DNA of 8,028 nucleotides from a bacterium (GTDB taxonomy: Bacteria > Desulfobacterota > Binatia > UBA12015): assembly GCA_018970825.1 (NCBI GenBank), contig JAGWVP010000126.1, positions 1-8,028 of the forward strand. Direction: 5' to 3'. A model generated the notes under the pieces. That model searched no databases and had not been told where the DNA came from. It saw nothing but the letters and a program-made list of their open reading frames with translations. The position numbers and the translations under genes were made by a program. Of the stretch, positions 6,937 through 8,028 are shown one piece after another (the stretch's first letter is position 1; each line of letters begins with the position of its first letter).

Positions 6937-6952
6937 GGCCGGCCCCCCGGCC
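6937..6952. other. Inverted repeat upstream of tpiA/selO
   Basis: GGCCGG and CCGGCC flank a four-base C loop in the 129-base divergent gap, directly upstream of the TATA-like element. It could be an operator, a hairpin in the selO leader, or chance in GC-rich DNA. Confidence 0.3.
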
Positions 6953-6957
6953 TTCTG

Positions 6958-6965
6958 CTTATAGA
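6958..6965. promoter_or_regulatory. Shared TATA-like -10 element between divergent selO and tpiA
   Basis: On the plus strand TATAGA (6960-6965) matches TATAAT at 4 of 6 bases and would serve tpiA, 19 bases before its ATG. On the minus strand TATAAG (6963-6958) matches 5 of 6 and would serve selO with a leader of about 95 bases. I see no good -35 for either. It is the only AT-rich spot in the gap. Confidence 0.32.
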
Positions 6966-6984
6966 CCGGGCTTCGGGATTCGCC

Positions 6985-7737
6985 ATGCCACGCACCCCCG
7001 TTCTCGCCGGAAACTGGAAGATGCACTGCACGATCGCCGAGGCGACCGCGCTCGCTGACGGGCTCGCCTCGAAGGTCGGCCGGGTCGAGGGCCGGCGGGT
7101 GATCCTCGCCCCGCCGTTCACGGCGCTCGGCGCGGTGCGCAAGGCGATCGAGGGGACGCGGATCGAACTCGCCGCCCAGAACGTTCACGACCAGGCGAAG
7201 GGCGCCTTCACCGGCGAGATCTCGCCCGCCATGCTGGTCGATGCGGGTGCCACCAGCGTGATCCTGGGCCACTCCGAGCGCCGGGCGCTCTTCGACGAGG
7301 GCGACGACTTCATCCGGCGCAAGCTCGAGAGCGCGCTCGCGATCGGGCTCGGCCCGATCGTCTGCGTCGGCGAGACGCTCGCCCAGCGCGACGACGGCCG
7401 CACCCTCGCCGTCGTGAGCTCGCAGGTCGACGCGGCGATGCGCGGCCTCGACGCCACCGCCGCGCGCCGGGTGATCATCGCCTACGAGCCGGTCTGGGCG
7501 ATCGGCACCGGCCGCGTCGCGACCCGGGAGCAGGCGCAGGAAGTCCACGGGCAGATCCGCGCCCTGCTGCAGGAAATCGGCCTTCCGGCCGCCGACGTGC
7601 CGATCCTCTACGGAGGCAGCGTGAAGCCGGACAACGTCGACGGCCTCATGGCCGAGCCCGACATCGACGGTGCGCTGGTCGGCGGCGCGAGCCTCGAGGT
7701 CGAGGGCTTCGCCCGCATCGTCGAGTACCGAGCCTGA
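6985..7737 (+). CDS. tpiA: Triosephosphate isomerase
   Basis: The cytoplasmic TIM-barrel enzyme interconverts dihydroxyacetone phosphate and glyceraldehyde 3-phosphate. It is full length at 250 residues. The catalytic residues are all present: Asn10 and Lys12 in AGNWKMH, His96 in ILGHSERR, and Glu168 in AYEPVWAIGTG. The flexible loop 6 (169-178) and the phosphate-binding YGGSVKPDN (209-217) and LVGGASL (231-237) are intact. The start is the ATG at 6985, where the family N-terminus begins; the frame extends far upstream only as antisense to selO and is not real. The ribosome site is weak (CGGGA at 6974-6978). secG follows 52 bases later on the same strand and is probably co-transcribed, as in many genomes. 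Confidence 0.99.
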   Translation: MPRTPVLAGNWKMHCTIAEATALADGLASKVGRVEGRRVILAPPFTALGAVRKAIEGTRIELAAQNVHDQAKGAFTGEISPAMLVDAGATSVILGHSERRALFDEGDDFIRRKLESALAIGLGPIVCVGETLAQRDDGRTLAVVSSQVDAAMRGLDATAARRVIIAYEPVWAIGTGRVATREQAQEVHGQIRALLQEIGLPAADVPILYGGSVKPDNVDGLMAEPDIDGALVGGASLEVEGFARIVEYRA

Positions 7738-7757
7738 GGCCGGCGGGAACGCCGGTC
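7738..7757 (+). other. Hairpin with GGAA tetraloop just after tpiA
   Basis: CCGGCG (7740-7745) pairs with CGCCGG (7750-7755) around a GGAA loop of the stable GNRA type; a G-T and a G-C pair extend the stem to eight. It starts right after the tpiA stop and lies 32 bases before secG. No T-run follows, so it may be a 3'-end stabiliser or partial attenuator between tpiA and secG rather than a full terminator. Confidence 0.5.
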
Positions 7758-7789
7758 GAACCCAGCGCCATCGAAAGGTCGATCAAGCC

Positions 7790-8028
7790 ATGACCATCCT
7801 CGTCACCGTCCTGCACGTCCTCGCGTGCCTCTTCCTGATCGTCGTCGTGCTCCTCCAGACCGGCAAGGGCGCCGACGTGGGTGCCGTGTTCGGCGGATCG
7901 AGCCAGACGATCTTCGGCTCGAGCGGAGCCGGCAACCTGCTCACGCGTCTCACCACGTGGACGGCGGCGGCCTTCATGCTGAGCGCGCTCTTCCTCACCT
8001 GGAACGCATCGCGCGCGCTCACGAAGTC
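7790..8028 (+). CDS. secG: SecG, protein-export translocase subunit (partial)
   Basis: SecG is the small accessory subunit of the SecYEG channel in the inner membrane; it aids SecA-driven protein export. The window holds 79 full codons plus two bases; the C-terminus lies beyond the right edge. Two membrane helices are seen at about 2-22 and 52-71. Between them is the family signature VLLQTGKGADVGAVFGG (20-36) followed by SSQTIFGSSGAGNLLTRLT (37-55), the conserved cytoplasmic loop. The start is the ATG at 7790, with AAAGG at 7774-7778, eleven bases upstream (a little far). The position after tpiA is a common one for secG. Some SecG proteins carry a long low-complexity tail after helix 2; whether this one does cannot be seen here. 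Confidence 0.95.
   Translation, partial: MTILVTVLHVLACLFLIVVVLLQTGKGADVGAVFGGSSQTIFGSSGAGNLLTRLTTWTAAAFMLSALFLTWNASRALTK

Noticed and set aside
5386..7548. SelO extended upstream through tpiA
   Set aside because: The extension is antisense to tpiA; the family N-terminus starts at 6855.
4066..7737. A plus-strand open frame of about 1,220 codons ending in tpiA
   Set aside because: It passes through pgk in the wrong frame and selO antisense; only its last 250 codons (tpiA) look like a protein. Long open shadows are expected at this GC.
7783..8022. Minus-strand open frame over secG
   Set aside because: Antisense shadow of secG, which has clear family motifs on the plus strand.

Overview
This is a GC-rich (roughly 70% or more by eye) window from the chromosome of a Gram-negative bacterium. 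An outer membrane is implied by the Tol system. The very high GC, the pgk/tpiA/secG neighbourhood and the Pro/Thr/Gly-rich TolA are compatible with a deltaproteobacterial-type lineage (Myxococcota, Desulfobacterota or Binatota-like), but this placement is a low-confidence inference. The window is gene-dense with eight protein genes. I see no tRNA, rRNA, CRISPR array, insertion sequence or phage gene, and no stretch over about 200 bases without a gene.

Left part (1-3927, minus strand): a tolQ-tolR-tolA-tolB operon read right to left. TolB runs off the left edge. TolQ and TolR form the proton-driven inner-membrane motor, TolA spans the periplasm, and TolB is the periplasmic beta-propeller that normally works with Pal, whose gene would be expected just beyond the left edge. 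A good sigma70-type promoter (TTGACG, 17 bases, TTTAGA) lies just upstream of tolQ. TolA has an unusual spacer of Pro/Thr/Ala repeats followed by a Gly-rich stretch.

Right part (4130-8028): the glycolytic genes pgk and tpiA and the translocase gene secG lie on the plus strand. A selO (YdiU-type protein AMPylase) gene lies on the opposite strand between pgk and tpiA, so the common pgk-tpiA-secG arrangement is interrupted. selO converges on pgk (65-base gap with a hairpin) and diverges from tpiA (129-base gap with a shared TATA-like element). A tight hairpin with a GGAA loop sits just after the tpiA stop, before secG.

All eight genes belong to well-known families, and I found no evidence of an undescribed system. 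The points worth a second look are the TolA spacer, the position of selO, its C-terminal Cys in place of selenocysteine, and several intergenic hairpins and promoter candidates.
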